A stretch of 64,000 bases of DNA from an uncultured Oscillospiraceae bacterium (GTDB lineage: Bacteria > Bacillota > Clostridia > Oscillospirales > Acutalibacteraceae). Both the position numbers and the translations under genes were made by a program. Below are positions 42,958-50,813 of the stretch, in pieces. Positions within the stretch are counted from its first letter, which is position 1, and every line of letters begins with the position of its first letter. The notes under the pieces are model-generated. The model did not search any database. It was not told the origin of the DNA and was given only the letters and a program-made list of their open reading frames with translations. The DNA is taken from positions 62,001-126,000 of the forward strand of contig UQWL01000008.1 of the NCBI GenBank assembly GCA_900544715.1. Reading direction: 5' to 3'.

Positions 42958-43824
42958 TTATTTCATCACCACATCCGCATAGATCGCATAGTGATCTGAT
43001 GCAAAGCGACAATTGACGCGATGATTCAACACACGGTAAACCTGCGGGGCGACCGTGGCTTTGGTGACAAAAATATAATCAATCGGGCTTTTTTTGCTCA
43101 TAAAGATGGGGAAATAATCGTGATACGTGCCGCTCGCCATCGTATCCGGCGCGAGATATTTGCTATCTCCAATCGGGCCGTCATTCATCAGGTTATAAAC
43201 CGTGCTGCCCTCATTCACATTGAAATCGCCTGTGCAGACCACCGGCACACCAAAGGAGAGAATCTTTTCGCGCACCAGCTTCGCGCCGTTTACGCGCGCT
43301 TCCTCGCTGGCATTATCAAGATGCGTGTTCACATGCGCATAGGTGAAGCCTGTGGCTTTTTCCCGCAGAACAACCCAGGTGCACAGGCGGTTGCAGCCGC
43401 CATTCCAGCCAAGGGAGGGGATATCCGGCGTTTCAGAGAGCCAGAAGGTGCCGGAATCGACCAGGTCATATTTATCCTTGCGGTAAAAAACAGGGTTAAA
43501 CTCGCCTGCCTCCTGCCCATCATCGCGGCCCACGCCAACCCAGCCGTATTCCGGCAGGCCTTCGGTGAGATCCTCCATCCAATCCTTCAGCGCCTCCTGC
43601 AGGCCGAAGGAATCGGGCTTTGCATCCCGCAGGGTTTGGATGACCAGCGGGGCGCGGCGCTTCTCAGAACGCAGGCCATCCCCGCCATAGCGGACGTTAA
43701 AGGATAAAATGCGCACCTGGCCTTCCGCCACTTGAGGCACCTCCACATTCGGCGGGAACAAAAAGCCGCACAGGGCCGTGACCGCCGCTATAATTAGGGA
43801 TAACACTTTGCTGATGAATGCCAT
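42958..43824 (-). CDS. Secreted endonuclease/exonuclease/phosphatase family protein (EEP-2)
   Basis: 288 residues, clearly paralogous to the next gene. Shared blocks include KYDLVDSGTFWLSETPDIPS, VCTGDFNVNEGS, IGDSKYLAPDTM and KKSPIDYIFVTK. The catalytic set (GLQEAL, VNTHLDN, GDFN, ASDHYAIY) is complete, but the His after THLD is replaced by Asn here. A hydrophobic N-terminus (VLSLIIAAVTALCGFLF) suggests export. ATG 43824 follows GGAAGGGGAAG. The pair probably arose by tandem duplication and is cotranscribed. Confidence 0.82.
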   Translation of the reverse strand: MAFISKVLSLIIAAVTALCGFLFPPNVEVPQVAEGQVRILSFNVRYGGDGLRSEKRRAPLVIQTLRDAKPDSFGLQEALKDWMEDLTEGLPEYGWVGVGRDDGQEAGEFNPVFYRKDKYDLVDSGTFWLSETPDIPSLGWNGGCNRLCTWVVLREKATGFTYAHVNTHLDNASEEARVNGAKLVREKILSFGVPVVCTGDFNVNEGSTVYNLMNDGPIGDSKYLAPDTMASGTYHDYFPIFMSKKSPIDYIFVTKATVAPQVYRVLNHRVNCRFASDHYAIYADVVMK

Positions 43825-43906
43825 TTTCGCTTCCCCTTCCATTGTAATCGCCAATCCAAACAAAAAAGATTGGCAGCTTGCCTGTATCTTAGCACAATCC
43901 TCCCAA

Positions 43907-43945
43907 AAAAACAATGAGCATGCGGTAAAAAATACCGCATGCTCA
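43907..43945 (-). terminator. Terminator of the small secreted-protein transcript
   Basis: Perfect 13-bp stem TGAGCATGCGGTA/TACCGCATGCTCA (43915-43945) followed on the minus strand by ATTGTTTTTTT. Confidence 0.75.
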
Positions 43946-43965
43946 CAAGAAAAAAAGGGGACGGC

Positions 43966-44177
43966 GGGGGCGGCAGCCGTTACTCAACCACCCCGCCAAC
44001 GAAAAGAGGTGTAGATATGGGCTATCCAGGAGTGAGAATTTATATACATCCGATCCTCTTTGTAGCCAGCGGGAGCCGAAAAAACGCAGAGAACGCTTTT
44101 TCGCCGTTACGCTCCCGCCGGCACAGCAAACTGGGAGAGGAGTGTGAAAACCCAGCCGCCTTCAGAGGATCGGAGGT
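43966..44177 (-). ncRNA. Multi-helix structured region in the 3' part of the secreted-protein transcript
   Basis: An outer stem CCGATCCTCT/AGAGGATCGG (44048-44057 with 44166-44175, approximately) encloses two hairpins. One has GCGGGAGC/GCTCCCGC plus inner CGAAAAA/TTTTTCG, the other CTGGG/CCCAG. A further stem GGCGGGG/CCCCGCC lies at 43966-43998. A 54-codon frame from ATG 44017 with a GAGGTG site runs through it on the plus strand, but its sequence looks structure-driven. Function unknown; it may be a mobile palindromic element or an RNA domain. Confidence 0.4.
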
Positions 44178-44208
44178 ATAACAAAAAAATAGGGGAAAAC
44201 CGAAACGC

Positions 44209-44685
44209 TTAGGAGATGGCAACCATCGGGGTGGTATAGGTATAGGTTTGATACACCAGCAGCTTATAAGCGCGCACCGTGTAGGTGGCCTCATAGTAGC
44301 CATCCGGCAAAGATGGGGTTGTGTAGCTATAGTTCAACGGATAGCCAGAGCCTTGCAGGTTGCTGTTGGTATCCTCATTGGCATACACATACCAATCGTT
44401 GGCCCCGCCCCCAATCGGGCAGCGGCGAAGCTCCACCCAAACCTTGATGTTGGTCACGGCAGTACTGGCGCGATCCGTCCTAAAATACAGCTTCAGCTGC
44501 TTCGTGCCGGTCCGGTCAAGGCCATAAGTCGGCGTTGTGATATACATAGAACGGCTCAGGTCTTCCTGATATTCCGGCCCTTCCTCCTGCACTGCGCCGG
44601 CCGTCATGCCCAGGGGCAGAAGCAGCAGCATGCAGCACAGCAGGATGGAGAGCCACCGTTTTACGGATTTTGCATATGTTTTCAT
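44209..44685 (-). CDS. Small secreted protein of unknown function
   Basis: 158 residues. A signal peptide (WLSILLCCMLLLLPLGMTAGA) is followed by a compact domain of about 125 residues, rich in Tyr and Thr (STAVTNIKVWVELRRCPIGG, then GYYEATYTVRAYKLLVYQTY). It looks like a small beta-sandwich. No family was recognised. ATG 44685 follows GGAGG by 10 nt. The gene has an ECF-sigma-type promoter almost identical to that of the next gene upstream, so both should be induced together, probably by envelope stress. Confidence 0.72.
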   Translation of the reverse strand: MKTYAKSVKRWLSILLCCMLLLLPLGMTAGAVQEEGPEYQEDLSRSMYITTPTYGLDRTGTKQLKLYFRTDRASTAVTNIKVWVELRRCPIGGGANDWYVYANEDTNSNLQGSGYPLNYSYTTPSLPDGYYEATYTVRAYKLLVYQTYTYTTPMVAIS

Positions 44686-44738
44686 CTTCAAACTTCCTCC
44701 GTTTTTTGTGATAGAGGGGTGCTTTTTAAAAACCCCCT

Positions 44739-44777
44739 CACTCTATATAACGAAAAAAAATCGAAAATGTTGCACTT
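44739..44777 (-). promoter_or_regulatory. ECF-sigma-type promoter of the small secreted protein
   Basis: On the minus strand: TGCAAC (44769-44774), 16 bp, CGTTATATAG (44743-44752). The spacing and AAC/CGT cores match the group of promoters read by ECF sigma factors such as SigW (AAC-N16-CGT). The 39-bp block matches 45655-45693 at 37 positions. The predicted mRNA begins with a GAGGGG...CCCCTC hairpin. Confidence 0.7.
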
Positions 44778-44792
44778 GATTGACAAAAAATT

Positions 44793-45575
44793 TTAGTTTT
44801 GCTGCAATTTCGTCGATTGTGCTATTTTTATGAGCTCTTCTTTGGGCAAATTGTCCACAAAAACGCGGAATATATAAGGGCCCTTCATCCACATCAAACC
44901 CGCGCGATTCTCCTGGTTCTTTATCTTGATGTAAAGGCATTTGCCGAGGCCCTCCACTTCAATCTCCTCCAGCGTCTCATCTTCCAAGTAAAAAATCTGG
45001 GTACCACGCGGATAGCGTTGGCTGAAGGTGATATAGCTGCCTCCCCAAAACAGGAAGTAATCATCCTTGCGATAGCAGTAATATTCCTCACCATCGCTCT
45101 GATGGGTTTCCACCGCGTAATCCGACGGGATATAGGTGGGCGCGTATCGCTCCGGGAGCAGGTAGGTGCCATCCGGCTGCTCAAGATAAGGGTTTGTATT
45201 TTCCACCAGAAATCCATCCGGCGTGGTGGGCGTTTCGATCACCCCAAGGTAGTTATCCATATCAATCTCAATCCCGGCAAAATCCTGCTTCGAATTCAGG
45301 TTGGAGAACACGCTGGTCATGGCCACCACTGCGAGCAGCGCCGCCACAATGCCAACGCGTAGCACACGCTTGCCAGGTTTGCCATGCAGCACCTTCACCC
45401 CGGCTGGGCGGCCCTTGGCACGAAGGATTTGCCGTTTGCGCTTTTCATACGCTTTGGTAAAGGTAACGCCAGCGAGCTCCTCCGCATTGGGCAGGTTGCT
45501 GCTCTCCTCCTGCGCATAGCGCTGCAGGGCGGAGCAGAGAACCCGGTCATTTTCTTCCCTATGTTGATTCGTCAC
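44793..45575 (-). CDS. DUF4367 domain membrane protein, possible anti-sigma-like protein
   Basis: 260 residues, GTG start with GGAGG 8 nt upstream. A cytoplasmic N-terminal region (1-70) with a basic stretch precedes one transmembrane helix (about 72-92, VLRVGIVAALLAVVAMTSVF). The extracytoplasmic part (PSDYAVETHQSDGEEYYCYR, then ENRAGLMWMKGPYIFRVF) matches DUF4367. Such proteins often follow ECF sigma factor genes and may be anti-sigma or envelope sensors. No sigma factor gene is adjacent here. Confidence 0.75.
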   Translation of the reverse strand: MTNQHREENDRVLCSALQRYAQEESSNLPNAEELAGVTFTKAYEKRKRQILRAKGRPAGVKVLHGKPGKRVLRVGIVAALLAVVAMTSVFSNLNSKQDFAGIEIDMDNYLGVIETPTTPDGFLVENTNPYLEQPDGTYLLPERYAPTYIPSDYAVETHQSDGEEYYCYRKDDYFLFWGGSYITFSQRYPRGTQIFYLEDETLEEIEVEGLGKCLYIKIKNQENRAGLMWMKGPYIFRVFVDNLPKEELIKIAQSTKLQQN

Positions 45576-45654
45576 AGAGAACGCCTCCTCTCCATGGGCA
45601 AAAGCAACAGCAGCCAGTTTCTATGATCTTGATGGCCTGTCCCATAAACCCTTA

Positions 45655-45693
45655 CACTCTATATAACGTAAAAAAATCCAAAATGTTGCACTT
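45655..45693 (-). promoter_or_regulatory. ECF-sigma-type promoter of the DUF4367 gene
   Basis: On the minus strand: TGCAAC (45685-45690), 16 bp, CGTTATATAG (45659-45668). It differs from 44739-44777 at only two of 39 positions, and the identity includes the downstream AGTG. Confidence 0.7.
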
Positions 45694-45814
45694 CACCATC
45701 AATATTTAATAAAATGTTTATTGTTATATCTTAATCAGAATAATATAGCGTTTTTATACGTCAAAAATAATTAAATGTTGTAAATTTATCTCAATTCAGA
45801 TAAAAAAACAATCA

Positions 45815-45844
45815 GCCGGAAGAAACGGTAAAATTTCTTCCGGC
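45815..45844 (-). terminator. Terminator after degV
   Basis: Perfect 11-bp stem GCCGGAAGAAA/TTTCTTCCGGC, followed on the minus strand by TGATTGTTTTTTT. The remainder of 45694-45974 holds no gene. Confidence 0.8.
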
Positions 45845-45974
45845 CTGCATAAAAATGGGATTTTGTTTTTCACGCCGACCAAACTTGTTCTGCCCGCTTT
45901 GCAGCGCCCTGTTCCGGCATGATACATCCAAACTTCCGCTTCAAACAGCGCTTTCCCCCAGGGCGAAGCACGGC

Positions 45975-46838
45975 TTATCCTTCCGGATTGGTCATAAACA
46001 AAACGCCGAGCGTATTCGGCCCACAGTGGGCGGAGATGGTGCAGCCCGCGCGGGTGATAAAAATCTCCTGAAAACCTGCAAGCTTCTCCACGGTTTTCTT
46101 CACCATCTCGATGCGCTCGGGCGACATGCCCGAATGCGTGATGAAAACGCGGTCGAGCTTTAAATCTTTTCTGCCTGCAAGCTGATCGGTGGTATATTGC
46201 ACGAGGGCCTTATCGAGCGTGCCGCGGTATTTTTTGCCCACGCCCATCGCGCCGTTGTGCGCCGGGTCCACCATAATGCAGGGCTTGAGCTTTAACAGGT
46301 TTGCGCCGAGCATCGCCACGGCGGAGCACCGGCCGCCCGCATGCAGGAATTCCAGCGTATCCAGCACAAAGCTCGCATGGGCATAGGGGCGCAGGGCGTT
46401 TACCTCCTGCTGAACCTGCCGCCCATCCATCCCCTGTGCGATGCGCTCGGCAGCCTCAATCACGAGCAGGCCCATGCCGGTGGAGAGGTTGCAGCTGTCA
46501 ACCGGGTAAACATTGCCCAGCTCTTCGGCAGCGATGCAGCAATTCTGATAGGCGGAGGAAAGGTTGGAGCCCAGGTTGATATGCACCACCTGGTAGCCAT
46601 CCTCCACCCACTGGCGAAAGTATTCTACATACTCCCCCGGTGTGATCGCGCTCGTTTTGGGCAGCTGCTTGCGCTGCCACCAGGCCTCATACAGTGCATC
46701 CGGGGAAATCTCCCCATCCGCATACTGCCGGCCCTCCAACAGAATATGGAGCGGATACATGTGAACCTGATAGCGCTCAATAAGCGCCGCGCTCAAATCG
46801 CAGGTGCTATCCGCGCTTAAAATTACCTTTTGCGGCAT
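45975..46838 (-). CDS. DegV family fatty-acid-binding protein
   Basis: 287 residues. ILSADSTCDLSAALIERY with the conserved S-T-C-D-L is the N-terminal lipid-binding loop. SAITPGEYVEYF, then HINLGSNLSSAYQNC (head-group contact), and the C-terminal FITRAGCTISAHCGPNTLGV (H-x-G-P-x-x-x-G) complete the pattern. DegV proteins bind a fatty acid and can act as FakB subunits that present it to kinase FakA. No fakA is nearby. Confidence 0.92.
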   Translation of the reverse strand: MPQKVILSADSTCDLSAALIERYQVHMYPLHILLEGRQYADGEISPDALYEAWWQRKQLPKTSAITPGEYVEYFRQWVEDGYQVVHINLGSNLSSAYQNCCIAAEELGNVYPVDSCNLSTGMGLLVIEAAERIAQGMDGRQVQQEVNALRPYAHASFVLDTLEFLHAGGRCSAVAMLGANLLKLKPCIMVDPAHNGAMGVGKKYRGTLDKALVQYTTDQLAGRKDLKLDRVFITHSGMSPERIEMVKKTVEKLAGFQEIFITRAGCTISAHCGPNTLGVLFMTNPEG

Positions 46839-46985
46839 TCGTCGTTCCCGCCTTTCAATACATGTGTTGAATCTAGCAAATACAGCCGATAAAGACTGAT
46901 TGTTTTGTATATTCTAGCATATTGCACCGGCCGTATGATTCTAATACTCCATATTGAGGCGCTGCTTTGCCGAAGGGCGCTCTGT

Positions 46986-47735
46986 TCAGCCTTTCGCCCC
47001 GCCGCAGTGGAGCCGAATGGCATCCCGCAGGAACACAGCCAGCCCCTTTGCATAGCGGTCAATCTGGCGGGTGAAGCGCTCATCCGCCACATACATCTCG
47101 CCAAGGCCGGCGAGGATTTCATCCGTGCAATCGTAAAAATAGCGAGTGATCAGCGCTTGCCACTGCCCCACCAGCGCCTGCGCGCGGGGCGAAGCGGGCC
47201 CCTCCTCCATGCAGGAGGCAAGGCCGCCATATACCGCCTGCATCTCCGCATGGATCCTTTCCCAATCCGCAGTGGTGTATGCGCCCGTTTTTTTGGCGCT
47301 CTGCGCATAGGCGGGCGAATCGCCCCAGCGCGCCTTCGCCTCTTCGGCATACTGCTCCTGCGCCCTGCGAATTTCAGAGGCGTCAAAAGGCTTAAAATCC
47401 ATGGTAATATCCCCTTTCAAAATATGATCCACAAGCCCGATCAAGCGCTCGAGACGCTCCCGCTTCATTGCGAGCAGCTCCCGATGGCGCTCCATCGCCC
47501 TGCGGCTGTTAAAGGAAGGGCTTTCCAGAATCCGCCGGATCTCATCGAGGGGAAATTCAAGCTCCCGGAAAAAGAGGATCTGCTGCAGCCGCGCAAGGCA
47601 GGCTTCATCATAGAGGCGGTAGCCCCCTTCGCTTGTGCCGCTTGGGCGCAGCAGGCCGATCTCATCATAATAATGCAGTGTGCGCACACTGACGCCCGTC
47701 AGACGGGCGGTTTCCCCAACGGTGAGCGGTTTCAT
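46986..47735 (-). CDS. MerR family regulator with a TipA-like effector domain
   Basis: 249 residues. The MerR winged helix (LTVGETARLTGVSVRTLHYY, then DEIGLLRPSGTSEGGYRLYD) is followed by a long dimerisation helix (about 85-115). The C-terminal alpha-helical domain (about 120-249, EQYAEEAKARWGDSPAYAQS) matches the TipAS antibiotic-recognition fold. TipA-type proteins bind small hydrophobic or thiopeptide drugs and activate promoters with long spacers. Its own promoter has a 19-bp spacer, so autoregulation is likely. Divergent from the LarE-like gene. Confidence 0.88.
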   Translation of the reverse strand: MKPLTVGETARLTGVSVRTLHYYDEIGLLRPSGTSEGGYRLYDEACLARLQQILFFRELEFPLDEIRRILESPSFNSRRAMERHRELLAMKRERLERLIGLVDHILKGDITMDFKPFDASEIRRAQEQYAEEAKARWGDSPAYAQSAKKTGAYTTADWERIHAEMQAVYGGLASCMEEGPASPRAQALVGQWQALITRYFYDCTDEILAGLGEMYVADERFTRQIDRYAKGLAVFLRDAIRLHCGGAKG

Positions 47736-47818
47736 CCGTGGTCATTCCCTTCCGAGGGGCTGGGCCGCTGCTACGCGCCCAGCCCCTGATTTGGCGGGTT
47801 TTGTTGCCCGCTGTCATA

Positions 47819-47849
47819 AGCATAGCCCATCACGCGGCGTCAGGGTCAA
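47819..47849 (-). promoter_or_regulatory. MerR-type promoter with 19-bp spacer
   Basis: TTGACC (47844-47849), 19 bp, TATGCT (47819-47824) on the minus strand. The spacer holds an imperfect dyad, CCCTGACG/CGTGATGGG. MerR-family activators untwist such over-long promoters. Confidence 0.55.
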
Positions 47850-47898
47850 GCGATTTTAAAAAAAACAGAGCACTTTTCTCCATCATGCCTAAAATGAC

Positions 47899-47926
47899 TT
47901 GTCATATACCTGTGCTTTGATATAAT
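47899..47926 (+). promoter_or_regulatory. Promoter of the LarE-like gene
   Basis: TTGTCA (47899-47904), 16 bp, TATAAT (47921-47926). The leader of about 130 nt contains a small GGGGCAGGCTCCC hairpin near 48005. Confidence 0.55.
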
Positions 47927-48063
47927 AAGGAGAGAAAAGCGATATCGTAAAAACAAGGATTTTGTGATATTCCGTTATCATATGGATTAGGAAAAATGGG
48001 AAGCGGGGCAGGCTCCCGCACGGAAAGGACTGGCTATATGCTTGGTACTGGAAAGGATTGGTT

Positions 48064-48921
48064 ATGGTGAAAGAGGAGAAAAGCAAGCTGTTACAGGCCC
48101 TGGAGGCAAAGGTGAAGGAGCTCTCCTGCGGGGGGATGTGCATTGCTTATTCCGGCGACGACGGCGGCACCCTGCTGCTCAAGCTCGCGGCGGATACGAA
48201 GGCGCGCATTCTGGCCGTCACCTTCCGCTCCCCCCTCGCCCCGGCGGAGGAGGCGGAGGCCGCGCAGGAGCGTGCAAGGGCATTTGGCGCGGAATGCCAC
48301 CTCCTGCCAGTGGATTTATTACGGGACCCGCGCATTGCGTCGAACTCTCCCAGCCGCTGCTTTTATTGCAGGCGGACACAATATGAGGCGCTCTCCGCCT
48401 TCGCGGTCAACCGGGGCATCTTCTGCATCTGCGACGGCACCTGTGCGGATGCCGAGGGCGAAGAGCAGGAAGATAAGCTCCGCGCCCTGCGGGAGCTTGG
48501 CGTGCGCAGCCCACTAAAAGAGTGCGGCGTTACACGCGCCCAGGCGCGCGCATTGCTGCGGGAGCTCGGCGTTGCGCCGGGGGCTGTGCTTTCCCCCTGC
48601 CTTGCCAAACGCCTCCCCTTTGACACGCCGCTGGAAAAGGCGGAGCTCAAGCTCATTGAAGATGGGGAACGGCTGCTGCGCGGCCTGCGGCTGGATGGCT
48701 GCTACCTCTACCTGCACGGTGGGCTTGCGCGCATTGCCGCGCGGCGGGAGCAGGCTGCCAGCGTGCTGGCAGCCGCGCAGGATTGTGTAAACGGGCTGAC
48801 AGCGCTCGGTTTTTCCCAGGTGACGCTTGATCTGACGCCGCTGCCGGGCCTGGAAGAAGCGCCGCAAGAGCAGCCTGCTCATGAGCAGGCAGAGGAAGTT
48901 CCGGTGGAAGAGCCAGCCTAA
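48064..48921 (+). CDS. LarE-like ATP-dependent sulfur transferase with degenerate PP-loop
   Basis: 285 residues, adenine-nucleotide alpha-hydrolase fold. LarE makes the nickel-pincer cofactor by giving up a cysteine sulfur. The family blocks are present: SRCFYCRRTQYEAL (the sacrificial Cys region), ICDGTCADAEGE and LSPCLAKRLPF. The ATP-binding PP-loop, normally SGGVDS, reads YSGDDGGTLLL here, so AMP transfer may be altered. larB, larC and lactate racemase are absent nearby. The C-terminus is Glu/Gln/Pro-rich and not conserved. ATG 48064 follows AAAGGA; TTG 48058 is an alternative. Confidence 0.78.
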   Translation: MVKEEKSKLLQALEAKVKELSCGGMCIAYSGDDGGTLLLKLAADTKARILAVTFRSPLAPAEEAEAAQERARAFGAECHLLPVDLLRDPRIASNSPSRCFYCRRTQYEALSAFAVNRGIFCICDGTCADAEGEEQEDKLRALRELGVRSPLKECGVTRAQARALLRELGVAPGAVLSPCLAKRLPFDTPLEKAELKLIEDGERLLRGLRLDGCYLYLHGGLARIAARREQAASVLAAAQDCVNGLTALGFSQVTLDLTPLPGLEEAPQEQPAHEQAEEVPVEEPA

Positions 48922-48976
48922 CCAAACCTATGGCTGTATGATATGTCAGCCTCTGTGCTGGATCGAAAAAGAATTG

Positions 48977-48999
48977 GCGGGCCGCGATATGCGGCCCGC
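48977..48999 (+). terminator. Left copy of the duplicated terminator stem
   Basis: Arms GCGGGCCGC/GCGGCCCGC with a 5-nt loop GATAT. It lacks a T-run, because repeat copy B starts immediately after it. Confidence 0.6.
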
Positions 49000-49000
49000 A

Positions 49001-49471
49001 CAGCTTGTCGAAAAAGGTATATCGATTTGTTAAAATGACCAAAGATGATTCAGAAAAAGTTTACTGAGAAAAACTCTATGTAATATTTGTGATTATGAAT
49101 TACTTTGATCACGACAAAAAGCGGAGCATGCGCTCAGGCCGCGCGGGCCCACGCCTTTTCCCGTTGGAAAAGGGTGCAAAAGAACTTTTTGAAGCACGGC
49201 ACTTCGGCAGCAGGAAGTGATGATACACGATTGAACCCGTTCGGCGAGACGCCAAAAAACTCGCCGCCTCACGGCGCTCAAACAATTTTGGCGCTCGTTT
49301 GACCGCTACGCGGTCAAAGCCCCTCACGAGCCACGCCGTCAGATGCTGCAAATGCTGCCTTGGCCTTCCACCAGCGTTCTGCGCTGCATTTATTAGATAC
49401 TGGTTACGCAGGTGATTCGCAACAAGGTTTTTGTGCACTTTTTTCTTCCATTTGGCTTTTTCGACAAGCTG
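49001..49471 (+). repeat. 471-bp non-coding repeat element, copy B
   Basis: Bounded by perfect 16-bp terminal inverted repeats: CAGCTTGTCGAAAAAG at 49001 and its complement at 49456-49471. The interior matches 18467-18960 over its whole length with many substitutions and small indels. Hairpins persist in both copies (CCTTTTCC/GGAAAAGG; TTTGACCGC/GCGGTCAAA). No protein frame is conserved. It is flanked by two exact 24-bp copies of a terminator stem (48977-49000 and 49473-49496), which looks like a target-site duplication. Confidence 0.85.
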
Positions 49472-49472
49472 A

Positions 49473-49501
49473 GCGGGCCGCGATATGCGGCCCGCATTTT
49501 T
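49473..49501. terminator. Right copy of the terminator, with T-run
   Basis: Same 9-bp arms GCGGGCCGC/GCGGCCCGC and GATAT loop as at 48977, here followed by ATTTTT. It is probably the original terminator of the LarE-like gene. Confidence 0.7.
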
Positions 49502-49536
49502 GCGTCTATGGGGGATTCTGGCCGCCCCATCCGCCG

Positions 49537-50604
49537 TTACCGGCTTCGCGGTAGTTCCAACGCGATTTTCACCACGCCCTCCGCCTTCGCCTCAAAGAGC
49601 GCATAGGCCTCCATGGCGCGCTCCAAGGGGAAGCGATGCGTAATCAACGGTGTGAGGTCAAGCGCGCCCGACTGGATGAGCTCCAAAATCCGCCCGCAGT
49701 CATTTGCATCCACGCCGCCCGTTTTGAAGGTCAGGTTCTTGCCATACATCTCCGGAAGCGGGAGGCTCTGCGGCCGCTCATAGAGCGCGATCACACAAAC
49801 CGTCCCATTCGGCCGGGCCGCCTGCCACGCGGTTTGAAAAGTGCCCTCCCCGCCTGCCGCTTCCATCACCACATCCGCCCCGCGCCCCTGCGTCAGGCCG
49901 CGGGTGAATGCCGCAATATCCTCCTGCATCGGGTTGACCGTTTGATCCGCAATCCCCATGCGCCGCGCCAGGGCAAGCCGCTCTTCGGAGAGATCCGCGG
50001 CAATGATACGGGCCGGGCGGTACAGCCGGGCACAGGCCATGGTGCAAAGGCCGGTCGGCCCGGCGCCGAGCACCAGCACGGTATCCCCCTGCTGAATTTC
50101 CCCGATCTGCGCGCCCCAATACCCGGTTGCCAAAATATCGCCGGTAAAAAGCGCCTGTTCATCCGTGACACCCGCCGGGATATGGTTGAGCCCATGTTCC
50201 GCAAATGGAACGCGGACATACTCCGCCTGGCCGCCGTCTATCCGGCAGCCGAGCGCCCAGCCCCCGTGCACATGTGTACAGTTATTGACAAAGCCGCGCT
50301 TGCAGAAAAAGCACTCCCCACAGAAGGTTTCCACATTGACCGCCACGCGGTCGCCTGGGCGGAAGCCGCGCACGGCCTCCCCCATCTGTTCCACCACGCC
50401 CACCAGCTCGTGGCCCACGATCACGCCGGGCTTTGCGCGCGGCACGCTGCCGTGTTTGATGTGCAGGTCGCTCGAACAGATGGAGGAGAGCGTCACGCGG
50501 ACGATGGCGTCCCCCGCCTCCTGAATTTCAGGCACTGGCCGATGCTCCAATGTAAACAGGCCGTTCTCCCGGTAGACGACCGCCTGCATCATGTGATCTT
50601 TCAC
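49537..50604 (-). CDS. Zinc-dependent alcohol dehydrogenase (MDR family)
   Basis: NAD(P)-dependent dehydrogenase, 355 residues, related to threonine and sorbitol dehydrogenases. Catalytic zinc: SICSSDLHIKHG and VGHELVGVVEQMG. Structural zinc: CGECFFCKRGFVNNC. The nucleotide-binding VLVLGAGPTGLCTMACARLY and the downstream Asp (AADLSEERLALARRMG) favour NAD. The substrate is not evident. GTG 50604 has a G-rich site upstream; an ATG four codons downstream is the alternative. Confidence 0.9.
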   Translation of the reverse strand: MKDHMMQAVVYRENGLFTLEHRPVPEIQEAGDAIVRVTLSSICSSDLHIKHGSVPRAKPGVIVGHELVGVVEQMGEAVRGFRPGDRVAVNVETFCGECFFCKRGFVNNCTHVHGGWALGCRIDGGQAEYVRVPFAEHGLNHIPAGVTDEQALFTGDILATGYWGAQIGEIQQGDTVLVLGAGPTGLCTMACARLYRPARIIAADLSEERLALARRMGIADQTVNPMQEDIAAFTRGLTQGRGADVVMEAAGGEGTFQTAWQAARPNGTVCVIALYERPQSLPLPEMYGKNLTFKTGGVDANDCGRILELIQSGALDLTPLITHRFPLERAMEAYALFEAKAEGVVKIALELPRSR

Positions 50605-50633
50605 TTGTAACCGCCCCTTTTCTGTTTGACTCT

Positions 50634-50662
50634 ATTATAGCGGAGAGGGGGCGGTTTGTCAT
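50634..50662 (-). promoter_or_regulatory. Promoter of the alcohol dehydrogenase
   Basis: ATGACA (50657-50662), 17 bp, TATAAT (50634-50639) on the minus strand. Confidence 0.6.
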
Positions 50663-50813
50663 GCACCTGCAAAGCGAGAGCCTTATGGCTCGAATGGAAC
50701 CAATCATGGATATTGTATTTTCTTTCAATATATGTGGTAATAGCCAAAATAAAACTATATTTATTGTTTATGTATGATATTTAAATATTTACATAATTGT
50801 GTTATGATTAAAG

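Noticed and set aside
44017..44181. 54-codon plus-strand frame with GAGGTG ribosome site
   Set aside because: The frame is dictated by the paired stems of the region and resembles no known protein; kept only as a note within the structured region.
49105..49438. Short frames inside repeat copy B
   Set aside because: Same reason: no frame is shared with copy A, so the element is treated as non-coding.
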